DNA from: Kiritimatiellia bacterium
Lineage (GTDB): Bacteria; Verrucomicrobiota; Kiritimatiellia; RFP12; UBA1067
DNA: 64,000 bases
NCBI GenBank assembly: GCA_017406465.1
Contig: JAFQYM010000023.1
Location: 27,710 to 91,709 of the forward strand
Direction of reading: 5' to 3'
Shown here one piece after another: positions 1 through 9,307 of the stretch. The notes beneath the pieces were generated by a model. That model was not told where the DNA came from. It did no database searches and saw only the letters and a list, made by a program, of their open reading frames with translations. Position numbers and translations under genes: made by a program. How positions within the stretch are numbered: the first letter of the stretch is position 1; each line of letters begins with the position of its first letter.

Positions 1-2
1 TT

Positions 3-1610
3 CAGATTCTGACTAATGAGTCGGATCGCAAGGCATTACTGCAAGATGTGTTGCTCGCTGTTAACAAGGAGTCGTTTGGGGCTGTGCCGGAATATTTTAC
101 AGCAGATCGACTGTTGCCTTTGATTGATCAGTTGCTGGAACGATGCGTCTCCTGCGAGTCTGTGTTGCAGACATTGAAAGCGACAGGAGTCGAGAATGCT
201 GAATTGATTGCAGAACTATACTGCGGATATCGTGGGGAACTTAGGGAAAGGAATTCTTTGGATTTCCCGTCGCTTATTATTGAGGCGTTGGAGCTTTTGG
301 ATAAATTTCCAAAACTGGCGACATTCATTCGTAGGGTGTATACGCATGTTTTGATTGATGAATTTCAGGATACAAATTTATCGCAGTATAAATTGCTGAA
401 AAAAATCGTCACACCTAATCCGGAAACGTTATTTGTTGTCGCAGATGATGACCAGATAATTTATCAGTGGAATGGGGCCAGTCCTGAGCGGTTGCGTTCG
501 CTCAGGGCCGATTTTAATATGAGCGTGAGGCAGTTGCCTGAAAACTATCGATGCCCGCCTCGCGTTATTGAATTGGCCAATCAGTTGATCCAGCACAATC
601 AGGATCGCGCGGAGAAGGCGCCGTTGCGAGCAATGAAATCTGAGACTGACGACGAGAACGTTGTGCGTGTGCAAGGTTTTAGTGATTTTGAAGAAGAAGT
701 CGATTGGGTGGCCCAAGACGTCTTAGGACGGCCCAAACATGAACAAGCCAAATGTGTTGTGTTGGCACGAACGAAGCGGATGTTAGACGAGGTTAGTTCG
801 TGTATGGCTAAGCGTGGTCTGGAGGTTTATGTTGGTGCGCGGAAGGACGAATTTGTAAGTGCACCACTGAGGATGTTATATGCCATCCTTCGCCTTGTGA
901 ATTCAAGCTCGGACAAATCAGCATTGTCAAACTTGTGCAAGGCTTTTCAGGAAATATCTGGGGTTGTAATTGATGTTACGCAACTTGATGCAAGGGCGAC
1001 GGCTGGTAATAAGGACGCAATATGGGTTTGGATGGAAGATGTTGCGGACACGACTTCGGGAGATTCGTCAACACGGGCGTTTGTCAAGGATACGGTAGTG
1101 GCGTTTGTGCAAAATCCTTCGTCCTATGAAAGCCTTGCGCGTGCTTTATTTGCCTGGTATGAGGGACTGGTTGGATCGATTAATCCAGATGAGATTAATG
1201 TGTATAATGAGGAGAAGCAGACTTGGAATGATATTTGCATAGACATTGCAAAGCAACATACAGGAGAACAGCTGGGATTGTATCAGTTCATGCATGCTTT
1301 GGATCTGCATTCAAAGGTTTCGCCTAAAAGAGACGGCGCGATTCCTTGCTTTACTATTCATACGTCCAAGGGTATGGAGTTTGGGCATGTCTATCTAATC
1401 GGGATGGTGGAAGATCAACTGCCATCATGGGGCGCGGTAAAGAAGGGCCCGTCATCCCCGGAGATTCAAGAGGAGCGGCGAGATTGCTTTGTCGCTATCA
1501 CGAGGGCGCAACAGAGTTTGACAATGACATATTCCAATGCCTTGTGGGGCTGGAGGAAAAAGCCTTCGCGGTTCTTGCGTGAGATGGGGTGTCTGGGGGA
1601 AATGGGGTGA
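3..1610 (+). CDS. UvrD/Rep-like superfamily 1 DNA helicase, 5' end outside the window
   Basis: ATP-dependent 3'-5' DNA helicase of the UvrD/PcrA/Rep type. The reading frame is open from base 3, so the N-terminus with Walker A lies left of the window; the GTG at 48 is only an internal codon. Visible motifs in order: II (LIDEFQDTN), III (VVADDDQIIYQWNGASP), IV (LPENYRCPPRV), V (IHTSKGMEF) and VI (EERRDCFVAITRAQ). About 535 residues remain. It is followed after 62 bases by hsdS and then hsdR, so it sits within a type I restriction operon and is likely a defence-associated rather than a general repair helicase (inference). Two broken copies of an SF1-helicase start lie downstream (6684 and 8899) and may derive from this gene, which cannot be tested because its own start is missing. 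Confidence 0.9.
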   Translation, partial: QILTNESDRKALLQDVLLAVNKESFGAVPEYFTADRLLPLIDQLLERCVSCESVLQTLKATGVENAELIAELYCGYRGELRERNSLDFPSLIIEALELLDKFPKLATFIRRVYTHVLIDEFQDTNLSQYKLLKKIVTPNPETLFVVADDDQIIYQWNGASPERLRSLRADFNMSVRQLPENYRCPPRVIELANQLIQHNQDRAEKAPLRAMKSETDDENVVRVQGFSDFEEEVDWVAQDVLGRPKHEQAKCVVLARTKRMLDEVSSCMAKRGLEVYVGARKDEFVSAPLRMLYAILRLVNSSSDKSALSNLCKAFQEISGVVIDVTQLDARATAGNKDAIWVWMEDVADTTSGDSSTRAFVKDTVVAFVQNPSSYESLARALFAWYEGLVGSINPDEINVYNEEKQTWNDICIDIAKQHTGEQLGLYQFMHALDLHSKVSPKRDGAIPCFTIHTSKGMEFGHVYLIGMVEDQLPSWGAVKKGPSSPEIQEERRDCFVAITRAQQSLTMTYSNALWGWRKKPSRFLREMGCLGEMG

Positions 1611-1672
1611 AGAAATGCACAATGGCTCCAGCGCGAAGGATTCCCAATGGTTCCAGAGGAGGCTGTACGCTA

Positions 1673-2995
1673 ATGGATGACTACGTAAAATCCTTGCCTG
1701 ACGATTGGCGACATGACCGACTTAAGGATGTCGCCAAGATTAATCAAAATGCGCTCGGTTCCTCCACCGATGTTGATTATGAATTGGATTATCTTGAGAT
1801 TTCCAATGTTGATGGAAATGGTATTGTTGATCGATCATTGATTGAGCACTTGCGGTTTGAGGATGCTCCTTCTCGCGCACGTAGACAGGTTGTGGAAGGT
1901 TCAACGATTATTTCATCGGTTCGTCCAAATCTTCAAGCTGCAGCATATATTGATGAGCATGATGATGGATTGATATGTTCGACGGGATTTAACGTAGTCG
2001 ATCCAGATGTCGAGAAACTTATCCCCAAGTATCTGTATTATTGTTTGATATCAGATGGAGCCAAGCAGTATTTTGTCTCTACGGCTAAGGGGGTTGGATA
2101 TCCTGCAATTGGGGATAAGGAGTTTGGTGCTGTAGCAATTCCTCTTCCTCCTCGTCCTGAGCAGGAGCGGATCGCGGCGTTTCTGGACGAGAAGTGCGCA
2201 GCGGTTGACAAGGCGATAGAGGTCAAGCGGAAGCAGCAGGAGTCGGTTGATGCAATTTGGAAGAATTTGCTCTGCCGGGCGACAACGCAGGGGGTCGAAG
2301 GAATTGGTAGGGACGCGCGTCCGCATGGTCTTGCCGGCGGCGGTCACACGGGACGCATGCCCCTACCATCGGGTTGGCGATATGCCAGGCTTAAGGATTG
2401 CTTTTCCTATGGTAAGGGGCTAAATATCACCAAGATTGACTTGGTGGAGGATGGAACGCCGGTTATTAGTTATGGGCAGATTCATGCGAAGCAGAATGAT
2501 GGAACGCACTTGAAAGATGAACTGTTGCGTTATGTGCCGGATGATTTGGCGCAAAGCAATTCTGGAGCGAAGTTGAAAATTGGGGATATTGTTTTTGCTG
2601 ATACGTCCGAAGATTTAGACGGCATCGGAAATTGTGTCATAAACGATGTTGGCGATGGGGTGTATGCTGGGTATCATACGCTCATTGCGAGGGCAAAGGA
2701 TCCGCGCAACTCCAAGTATCTGTCGTATCTGTTCCAGACAGATTGTTGGCGTGAGCAACTTCGGAAACGGGCTTGTGGTATTAAAGTCTTTAGTCTTACG
2801 CAACGATTGTTGAGCAACGTGAAGGTTGTTCTTCCTCCACACGGCGAACAAAAGCTGATAGTCAAATATCTTGATGCAAGGCATAACGAACTCGAATCCC
2901 TCGCGGTAAATCTTCAAAGGCAGATTGATACTCTTGAGCAGTATCGCAAAAGTCTGATCCATGAATATGTGACGGGCGTGAGGAGGGTTGTATGA
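1673..2995 (+). CDS. hsdS: Type I restriction-modification specificity subunit HsdS
   Basis: DNA-recognition subunit of a type I restriction-modification complex; it sets the bipartite target for HsdM and HsdR. About 440 residues in the usual two-repeat layout: target-recognition domain 1 (SLPDDWRHDRLKDVA...), a conserved helix region (LPPRPEQERIAAFLDEKC), domain 2 (PLPSGWRYARLKDC...) and a second helix region (LPPHGEQKLIVKYLDARHNE) ending with the typical YRKSLIHEYVTG. The start at 1673 is chosen because AGAGGAGG lies at 1656-1662, 10 bases upstream; the frame is open further up, to 1589. The stop overlaps the hsdR start (ATGA), giving translational coupling. The linker between the two halves (about residues 212-232) is encoded by a GGTAGGG...CCCTACC palindromic repeat. 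No hsdM is present in the window; it probably lies to the left. Confidence 0.93.
   Translation: MDDYVKSLPDDWRHDRLKDVAKINQNALGSSTDVDYELDYLEISNVDGNGIVDRSLIEHLRFEDAPSRARRQVVEGSTIISSVRPNLQAAAYIDEHDDGLICSTGFNVVDPDVEKLIPKYLYYCLISDGAKQYFVSTAKGVGYPAIGDKEFGAVAIPLPPRPEQERIAAFLDEKCAAVDKAIEVKRKQQESVDAIWKNLLCRATTQGVEGIGRDARPHGLAGGGHTGRMPLPSGWRYARLKDCFSYGKGLNITKIDLVEDGTPVISYGQIHAKQNDGTHLKDELLRYVPDDLAQSNSGAKLKIGDIVFADTSEDLDGIGNCVINDVGDGVYAGYHTLIARAKDPRNSKYLSYLFQTDCWREQLRKRACGIKVFSLTQRLLSNVKVVLPPHGEQKLIVKYLDARHNELESLAVNLQRQIDTLEQYRKSLIHEYVTGVRRVV
2306..2367. repeat. GGTAGGG...CCCTACC palindromic element inside hsdS
   Basis: A 62-base segment bounded by GGTAGGG and CCCTACC. Its two ends are an imperfect inverted repeat: the first 17 bases match the reverse complement of the last 17 at 14 positions. 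It also holds an internal GGACGCGCGTCC palindrome. It is translated as part of the HsdS inter-domain linker. A second member of the same design lies in frame in the carboxyltransferase gene at 51908-51961. Confidence 0.75.
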
Positions 2996-5922
2996 GCAAA
3001 GGTGTTCCACCTGAAATTGCGTTCCAAAACCACATCCGCGATGAGCTTCTGCGGCGATTCAAGCACGACACGTTGAAATATTCGGCGCTGGAGCAGGGCG
3101 ATATTACGGACACGGTTAACTTTATCGCCGAGGACGTGCTATGGGCGTTTGTGACGGCTTCGCAGCCGGAGGATGTTGCGAAATTGGAGCGCAATTACGG
3201 CACGGACACGCGGGATGAGTTCTTCAAGGCATTACGCTCGGAGCTGTGCCGCAAACCGATGTGGATGGTGATGCGGGATGGCTTTCGGGCGCGTGGAGTG
3301 GAGTTCAAACTGTATTTCGCAAGGCCGCGTTCAGAGCAGAGCGCAACATGGGCGGCCTATCGTCAGAATCGCTTTTCGTTCCGTCATCATTTCTATTATG
3401 GTGAAACGAACAAGGAGATCGACTTTGTTTTCTTCCTGAACGGATTGCCGATTGTTGCACTTGAGCTGAAGCACGAGAAGAACCAGACTGTGGATGCGGC
3501 CGTTCAGCAATTCGCCGAGCGTGATCACACGACGAAAATCTTCCAGCATCCGTTCGCCTACATTGCCGCCGATACGAGCGAAGTGAAGCTGGCGACAGAT
3601 CCGAGGCATCCGGATAATTTCAGATGGCATAACCAGGGGTTGGTCAACGAGGCGCGTAGCGAGGACGAATATCCGGTGGAGTTTCTCTATGACGAGGTGC
3701 TGGCGCCGGAGAATCTGCTTGAAGACATTGCTTTTTTCCTTGTGCGCGTTCCGGAAAAGCCCGAGACAGACAAGGATCCTGCACGTCCTGCATTCACCAT
3801 TTATCCACGTTTCCATCAGTCGCGCTGTGTGAAGAAGATTGCGGCGGACATTTCGGCGTATTTCACAGAGAGGGGCGATATCGGCAAGAAATATCTGGCC
3901 CAGCATGCTCCCGGCAGCGGCAAGACGTTGACTATTTGCTGGCTGGCGGCGAAACTTGATGCGCTGTTCAAGCCGGGGACGAACGAGAAGTTGGTCGAGA
4001 CGGTGTTTATTGTCACGGCGGCGAAGTCGCTGGACAAGAACATTAAGGATGACATTGCGAAATTCGTTCATCTGAAAGATAAGGTTGGATTGTCGGCGAA
4101 GTCGGAGGATGTGGATAGTTTCATTCATGGGAATCTCAAGAAGAAGATCGCTCCAAAGTCCATCATTGTGACGACGCAGCAGAAGCTCGCTTACATTCTA
4201 GACAAGCTGAAGGAGGATCCGACGCTCCGCACACGACGTGTGGCGTTCCTGATTGATGAAGCCCACCGGGACCAGGACGGCAAGCGGGCAGCCGAGATGC
4301 GTATCCCGTTCCGCGAGATCGAGGAAGACGAGGACGAAGAGCGGATGCGCGATGAAATTATCCGTGCTCATGCCGGAAACCAGATGTTTGTCGCGTTCAC
4401 GGCTACGCCGTCGCAATCGACGGTTGACCTTTTTGGCTCGCCGTGCGATATCTACACCGAGGCCGAGGCGATTCAGGAGGGCTATATCGTCGATGTTGCG
4501 TCGAGCATCGTCTCCTACAAGACCCTCTACAACTTGCATTGCTCTTATGTGCCGACTGGGAATGAGGAGAAGGAGTTCCCGAAAGGGCTTGTTGCCAAAG
4601 CACTTAAGAATATCGCCTATAGCGATTACGGTATTGTGCAATACAAGGCCGAAGTCATGTTGCGGTATTTCGAACGCGAGGTCAAAGACCTGATTGGCGG
4701 ACGAGCCAAGGCGATGATTGTTGCACCGTCACGTCCCACAGGGCTGTTGTACTACACGATTCTCAAGGCGAAGTTGGAGCAGCGCGGAGCGGCTTACAAA
4801 CTGTTGTACGCTTTCGCGGATTTCGTCCATCCCGAAACGAACGAGACGATCACGGAGCATGCGGTCAATGGATTGAAGGACGGCGAGAAGATCGAAGACC
4901 GGTTTGACACGGACGATTATCGTTTGATGATTGTCGCCAATAAGTTTCAGACGGGATTTAACCAACCGTTGTTGGCGGGGATGTTCATTGACAAGCCGAT
5001 TGTGGATCGCAATGCAGTCCAGACCGTCTCGCGACTCAATCGTAAGTGTCCGGGTAAGGATCGTGTCGTTGTGGTGGATTTCACGAATAACGCTGACGCG
5101 ATACTCAGGGCGTTTGCCAAGTATCGCAAAGGGACGCCCTATGAGCCAGATCCACCCGATCCTGAGCGGGCAAGGGAGATATATCGGCAGATTTTGGATG
5201 CGGCGATATTCACGCAGAGTGACTTTACTCAATTTGCAGCGTTGGCTCGCACATCAACAGATGCGCAGATTCAGTATCGAGTCGGTGCGTTACGGCAGGT
5301 CTTCCAGACGCGCGTGAGTGACATTGGATCGAGGAAGGACTATGTTCAGCTTCTCGCGAAATACGTCAAGCAAGTGGACTTCTTCAAGAAGGATTACGAT
5401 TTCGGAAACGATATGCTGGATGCGTATGTCTTTGCAGATGTCGTCGGTCGTCAGTTGATCAAGCAGGGCTCGATGAGCGAGCTGATGCAGGCTATGCGCC
5501 ACACTGAAGTCGTCAAGGCGAGCGTCAAGTTCCAAGGCGTCCGTTCGGGCAACGGAATTGTCGCGTTAAAGCCCAGTCGAAAAGGGCATGGTCTCGGTGT
5601 TCCGCAGAAGAAAGTCTCCGTGCAAGAAATGATCGACGAGATACGCGAGAAATTCCAGATAACAGACGAAGAGGCGCTTTTCATCCGCGAGGTCACCGAA
5701 CAGAAGCTGCAAGATCCTGACGTGAAAGACGCCGTAGCGAGGAATCGTGATGACGATGAATATTTGTTCGGGCCATATCGCCAGCAAGTTCATGTGCAGA
5801 TCAGCGACATCTATCAAGAGAGTGGACATTACGAGGAAATCGCTGACGACAAGTATTCGGGCAACGGCGGAATATTCGACAGCATGGCAACGGTTGTCAT
5901 TCAAACGATAAGGGCGGCATAA
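2992..5922 (+). CDS. hsdR: Type I restriction enzyme endonuclease/translocase subunit HsdR
   Basis: Motor and nuclease subunit of the type I restriction complex: it translocates DNA using ATP and cleaves at a distance from the site. 976 residues. The N-terminal PD-(D/E)xK nuclease motif is visible (EIDFVFFLNGLPIVALELK, about residues 143-161). The SF2 translocase follows, with Walker A APGSGKT near residue 305, Walker B LIDEAHRD near 420, FTATPS, and a helicase C-terminal part with QTGFNQPLL and SRLNRKCPGK. The length is normal for the family. ATG at 2992 overlaps the hsdS stop by four bases. The frame is intact, so the subunit looks functional provided hsdM exists outside the window. Confidence 0.95.
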   Translation: MSKGVPPEIAFQNHIRDELLRRFKHDTLKYSALEQGDITDTVNFIAEDVLWAFVTASQPEDVAKLERNYGTDTRDEFFKALRSELCRKPMWMVMRDGFRARGVEFKLYFARPRSEQSATWAAYRQNRFSFRHHFYYGETNKEIDFVFFLNGLPIVALELKHEKNQTVDAAVQQFAERDHTTKIFQHPFAYIAADTSEVKLATDPRHPDNFRWHNQGLVNEARSEDEYPVEFLYDEVLAPENLLEDIAFFLVRVPEKPETDKDPARPAFTIYPRFHQSRCVKKIAADISAYFTERGDIGKKYLAQHAPGSGKTLTICWLAAKLDALFKPGTNEKLVETVFIVTAAKSLDKNIKDDIAKFVHLKDKVGLSAKSEDVDSFIHGNLKKKIAPKSIIVTTQQKLAYILDKLKEDPTLRTRRVAFLIDEAHRDQDGKRAAEMRIPFREIEEDEDEERMRDEIIRAHAGNQMFVAFTATPSQSTVDLFGSPCDIYTEAEAIQEGYIVDVASSIVSYKTLYNLHCSYVPTGNEEKEFPKGLVAKALKNIAYSDYGIVQYKAEVMLRYFEREVKDLIGGRAKAMIVAPSRPTGLLYYTILKAKLEQRGAAYKLLYAFADFVHPETNETITEHAVNGLKDGEKIEDRFDTDDYRLMIVANKFQTGFNQPLLAGMFIDKPIVDRNAVQTVSRLNRKCPGKDRVVVVDFTNNADAILRAFAKYRKGTPYEPDPPDPERAREIYRQILDAAIFTQSDFTQFAALARTSTDAQIQYRVGALRQVFQTRVSDIGSRKDYVQLLAKYVKQVDFFKKDYDFGNDMLDAYVFADVVGRQLIKQGSMSELMQAMRHTEVVKASVKFQGVRSGNGIVALKPSRKGHGLGVPQKKVSVQEMIDEIREKFQITDEEALFIREVTEQKLQDPDVKDAVARNRDDDEYLFGPYRQQVHVQISDIYQESGHYEEIADDKYSGNGGIFDSMATVVIQTIRAA

Positions 5923-5923
5923 T

Positions 5924-6583
5924 ATGGCGAAAAGGGTAATGGACATGGCCGAGGCAGATCGTCCGCGCGAGAAACTTGTGCGTTTAGGCGCGGCGGCGTT
6001 GCGCGATGACGAATTGATGGCTGTTCTCCTCGGCAGCGGAAACGCGCAAATGGATGTAATGACGATGTCCCGCGAGTTCGTGAAACATATTGACGGGAAA
6101 GGGCTAGACATCAAACTCGGAGATCTGATCATGCCGGGTGTCGGCGAAGCGAAAGCGGCTAAGGTTTTGGCGGCCTTGGAGTTTGCCAGGCGGCGAATCA
6201 AGCCGGCCGGCGTTAAGATTCTGGAAACAAAAGATGTGTTGCCGTTGATACAGCATTTTGCCTTTCAGCGTCAAGAACATGTCCTGTGTGTGACGGTCAA
6301 TGGCGCGAACGAGGTAATCAACACGCATACGGTCGCCGTGGGTGCTATGGACAATGTGTCCTTTGACCCGCGAGAAGTTTTTTCGCGGGCGGTTGCTGAA
6401 AAAGCCTCTGGAATTATTCTTGCGCATAATCATCCAGAAGGGGACTTGAAGCCGTCGGGTACTGATCGCGAAATGACGTTCCGCATACAGAAGGCGGGGG
6501 AGATTGTCGGTGTTTTGCTACTTGATCACATTATCTTTAGCAGAAATGACTATTTTAGTTTTGCCGAGCACGGCGTGATATGA
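5924..6583 (+). CDS. RadC-like JAB/MPN-domain protein (UPF0758 family)
   Basis: RadC-family protein of 219 residues; the cellular role of the family is unsettled, and members are common next to restriction and mobile loci. Helix-hairpin-helix-like N-terminus (RPREKLVRLGAAALRDDELM) and C-terminal JAMM-type metal site (AHNHPEGDLKPSGTDREM, about residues 166-183, matching HxHx7SxxD). It starts one base after the hsdR stop, so it is almost certainly in the same transcript as the restriction genes. ATG at 5924 is used; an in-frame ATG at 5942 is the alternative. Confidence 0.88.
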   Translation: MAKRVMDMAEADRPREKLVRLGAAALRDDELMAVLLGSGNAQMDVMTMSREFVKHIDGKGLDIKLGDLIMPGVGEAKAAKVLAALEFARRRIKPAGVKILETKDVLPLIQHFAFQRQEHVLCVTVNGANEVINTHTVAVGAMDNVSFDPREVFSRAVAEKASGIILAHNHPEGDLKPSGTDREMTFRIQKAGEIVGVLLLDHIIFSRNDYFSFAEHGVI

Positions 6584-6683
6584 TTAAGGGGCGGATAAGA
6601 TTCTGGGTATCGCTAAGGTTCAGACATGATTGTCACTGTAAATTGCCACACAAGGATGCGGATACAAGAGAGATTGGTATAAC

Positions 6684-6752
6684 ATGATCTGTTTGCCGAA
6701 AAGAGAAAAACTTGATCTGAAGCAGTCATCGGTCGTTGACTTTGCCGTGTAG
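6684..6752 (+). pseudogene. Remnant of an SF1-helicase N-terminus (copy 1)
   Basis: A 22-codon open stretch ending in TAG whose product (LPKREKLDLKQSSVVDFAV) closely matches the start of the fragment at 8899 (LSKRGKLNPKQTSAIDFAV). The DNA similarity is also clear over about 55 bases. This resembles the Q-motif region of UvrD-type helicases. A TATAAC box (6678-6683) directly precedes it. The rest of the 210-base gap between the radC-like gene and 6794 shows nothing recognisable. Confidence 0.6.
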
Positions 6753-6793
6753 AAGATGACTAGTCATCCTGTTTACAAAAACAATAATTCATT

Positions 6794-8887
6794 ATGACAG
6801 ATAACAAAGGAAATGTTATAGATTGGGCCAAGGAGTATAATCGGCTCTCTGGCGGTTTATTGTTCTTGTTAACGCGTGGGCTACTGACGCAAGCTGAATT
6901 TGACACCATTAATGAAGCTGCGGGAAAATTGATTCGGCACATATTTGGGCCAAGGAAATCGCAGGTCGTAGAGTTGGACGAGGTGGGGATTTGTTGGCAT
7001 GGGTATGAGATGGTTGTGACGTTGTCCGGCATCAAGAGCTCGGCTGCGTTTTATTTTGATGGGTTTCCTTTGACGGAATCAATGCGTCGTTTATCTGATC
7101 GCCTTAATCCAAGATATCCGCGTTGTGGCGAGGATCTGTTTGACATAATGCACATCAATGCGGAAAAGGTGAAATTGCCTATCAAATGCTCCCCTAAGCA
7201 TAATCCTTCAGGGGTGGATATTTCCAATGTCGGGCGAATTTTCTTTGATGTGATTGGAAAGATTAACCCTAAGTTACTCGTTTGGGATGCGGAGGGAGCT
7301 TTCTCTGATTGGGTTAGGGCCTTTGGAAATCCATTGATGGGGGAGGAGAGTCGGATTGCGCTCGTGCCTGAAATAGTTTCGGCCTATAAAACATATCGCG
7401 AAAAGATGATTGAATTGGCAAGATGTATGCGAGAGTATGAAGATGAATTGGATGCGAAAGCTCGATCCGAAAATAAACATGAAACAGGATTGCAAATGGA
7501 TGATGAATTAGCATTGGACGAGTGGTATGAGGATATTGTGGATGATTTGATTGAGGCAATGCAATATGCGGGTAATTTCTTTGATGTCTGCGAAGTCATA
7601 AAACGTGGGCTTGAACGCGCTACGAATATATTGGATCCATTGGTGTTTTCGTATGATTGGATGAAGGCGGCGCTTGAAGAAATTTGTTGTCGTGAAGACA
7701 TTCAGACGGAGTACGATCGCATCCGCACGGCTAAAGTGATGGCTGTGCTTGTTGAGCGGAGCCTTACGTGGGCAACGGCACAACTTAAAGAAACGTCGGT
7801 CAATGTAAAACCTGTCATTGATTTGCTGATAGAGCGTTTTGGCAATGTTCCGAAAAAAGATTTGGAGGAAGAATGTCAAAAGATATTTATTGAAAAGGAT
7901 GAAGATGGTGACGGCTGGCATTTTAGCGGAGAGTTCATAGAAGGTATTAGAGATAGCATTGAAGAGACGAAGACGGAATATTTTCAATGCCGCGACGCGC
8001 AATTGCGTAAAGAGGCAGAGTTGCTCGATGAAGATGTATTTTCAAAAACGAATCCTTATAAAAAGCTAAGTGATGATATTGAGAGGATATTGGCCGATTC
8101 GCCTTCTCCTGCGCGATATATTTTAATTTGTGCTTTTTTAAAGAAGGCAATTGGTGATTTGACACGGAAGAATGATCGTAACCTTCCGCGTTATAATTGG
8201 TTCTTTCGGGCTCTCTATGGATTAACAGAAACCCCGATAGTGTTGAAGGATAATGATGATCGCAAAATGGCGCGTGCATTTGCTTCTGTGCTGAAAGCAT
8301 TTGATCAATGGGTTGAGTGCTTGCATATAACAATTATGGCGGATTATGAAGAAGATTGTGTGATTTGGGATTTGTACGGGTTCAAAAACAGGCAAGATCC
8401 TATCGTGTATCTATTTGAGCGGCAAGCAGTATCTGGCAAGATCGTTTATGACCCGGAGCCAATTGAAGATGTCCTTCAGGGGCTTCGCGAGGCAATGCAT
8501 CCTCGATATTATAATGAGGTGAGACGAAGCGCTGATGCCCGTGAGAGGATAGAAAACGCCTCTTTGAGTGACTATGGAAATCAGGATGAGAGGAAAGCAG
8601 GTAAAATTGACATACACGATGGTAACGATATGAAAGAGAAAAATGCAACGAATTCAGGTGTTAAAATCATTAACAATGGGAATATGCAGATTGGCAGCAA
8701 TGGGAACATGCAAATCGGTAGCCCCGGTTCGTCTCAGCATCAAACAAAAACAGTTGAAAAGAATCAAGTGCGAGGCGTAAAGTCGTCAATTGCGGATAAA
8801 CTGTTTTGGCCAATTTTGTCTTCTGTGATTGCAAGTGTGATTGCTGGGTTGATTATGCTTGCGATAAAAAATCATTGGCTGTTTTAA
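6794..8887 (+). CDS. Unknown 697-residue protein with C-terminal membrane anchor
   Basis: I do not recognise this family. It is a long, mostly helical and acidic protein without visible Walker, HNH, PD-ExK or TIR motifs. Near the C-terminus a short tandem repeat (NNGNMQIGSNGNMQIGSPG) is followed by a polar stretch and a single hydrophobic helix (about residues 673-692, WPILSSVIASVIAGLIMLAI). This suggests a cytoplasmic body tethered to the inner membrane. The gene is intact, AT-rich like its neighbours, and lies precisely between two copies of a truncated helicase start inside a restriction island. A defence role, for example a membrane-acting effector, is an inference from context only. No good Shine-Dalgarno is seen before ATG 6794. 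Confidence 0.8.
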   Translation: MTDNKGNVIDWAKEYNRLSGGLLFLLTRGLLTQAEFDTINEAAGKLIRHIFGPRKSQVVELDEVGICWHGYEMVVTLSGIKSSAAFYFDGFPLTESMRRLSDRLNPRYPRCGEDLFDIMHINAEKVKLPIKCSPKHNPSGVDISNVGRIFFDVIGKINPKLLVWDAEGAFSDWVRAFGNPLMGEESRIALVPEIVSAYKTYREKMIELARCMREYEDELDAKARSENKHETGLQMDDELALDEWYEDIVDDLIEAMQYAGNFFDVCEVIKRGLERATNILDPLVFSYDWMKAALEEICCREDIQTEYDRIRTAKVMAVLVERSLTWATAQLKETSVNVKPVIDLLIERFGNVPKKDLEEECQKIFIEKDEDGDGWHFSGEFIEGIRDSIEETKTEYFQCRDAQLRKEAELLDEDVFSKTNPYKKLSDDIERILADSPSPARYILICAFLKKAIGDLTRKNDRNLPRYNWFFRALYGLTETPIVLKDNDDRKMARAFASVLKAFDQWVECLHITIMADYEEDCVIWDLYGFKNRQDPIVYLFERQAVSGKIVYDPEPIEDVLQGLREAMHPRYYNEVRRSADARERIENASLSDYGNQDERKAGKIDIHDGNDMKEKNATNSGVKIINNGNMQIGSNGNMQIGSPGSSQHQTKTVEKNQVRGVKSSIADKLFWPILSSVIASVIAGLIMLAIKNHWLF

Positions 8888-8898
8888 AAAAGTATGTT

Positions 8899-9045
8899 AT
8901 GAGCTGGTTGTCAAAAAGAGGAAAACTTAATCCGAAGCAGACATCAGCGATTGACTTCGCCGTGGCGCAGGAGGGGGACTTCTATGTGTCGGGCGAGGGC
9001 GGGATGGGGAAGTCGGTCGTGCTGGCGTCAATTCGAATGATATAA
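8899..9045 (+). pseudogene. Truncated SF1 helicase N-terminus with Walker A (copy 2)
   Basis: 48 codons from ATG 8899. The product has a Q-motif-like LNPKQTSAIDFAV and a Walker A (VSGEGGMGKSVVLASI), then breaks off at a stop after about residue 46. It looks like the start of a UvrD/Pif1-type helicase whose remainder has been lost. The break is followed within about 50 bases by a GGGGACAGACCCC repeat. The same start is duplicated at 6684. Confidence 0.7.
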
Positions 9046-9306
9046 GGTGGAGGAAATAGAAAGTGAAGATCGGCAAAGACAAAAACTGCGGGGACAGACC
9101 CCAAGAAAGCCTGATTTTTCAGTGCTTTCCTGATGTCGGCCCAGTTGACACCATTTGTTTGGGCATCCTTTGCCGGCTTTCCGCCAGGTGGTGACCCCTG
9201 AACGAGCCAATAGGTAGGGGTGCCATAGCAAAATGAACTTGTCAAGCTGGTTTATTGCTTATTTTCCGAAAATTTAATGCCCCATTTTGTCGCAGTTCTG
9301 CGATTT
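9046..9306. other. Gap with repeat remnants, no credible gene
   Basis: Apart from the GGGGAC repeat at 9090, I see no supported gene up to the promoter region at about 9308. A minus-strand open frame (8982-9245) exists but overlaps the helicase fragment and the repeat and has no family signature. A half-element GGTAGGGG occurs near 9211. Confidence 0.5.
9090..9130 (+). repeat. GGGGAC...-type dispersed repeat, copy 1
   Basis: Starts with the near-palindrome GGGGACAGACCCC (9090-9102), followed by CAAGAAAGCC, an ATTTTTC run and a CTTTC end. The reverse complement of 14087-14126 matches over about 40 bases with few differences. It resembles REP-type palindromes; no transposase gene is visible here. 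Confidence 0.65.
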
Positions 9307-9307
9307 A

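Noticed and set aside
8982..9245. Minus-strand 87-codon open frame over the helicase remnant and repeat
   Set aside because: It crosses the junction between the remnant and the GGGGAC repeat and has no recognisable domain; it could be a decayed mobile-element piece but cannot be supported.
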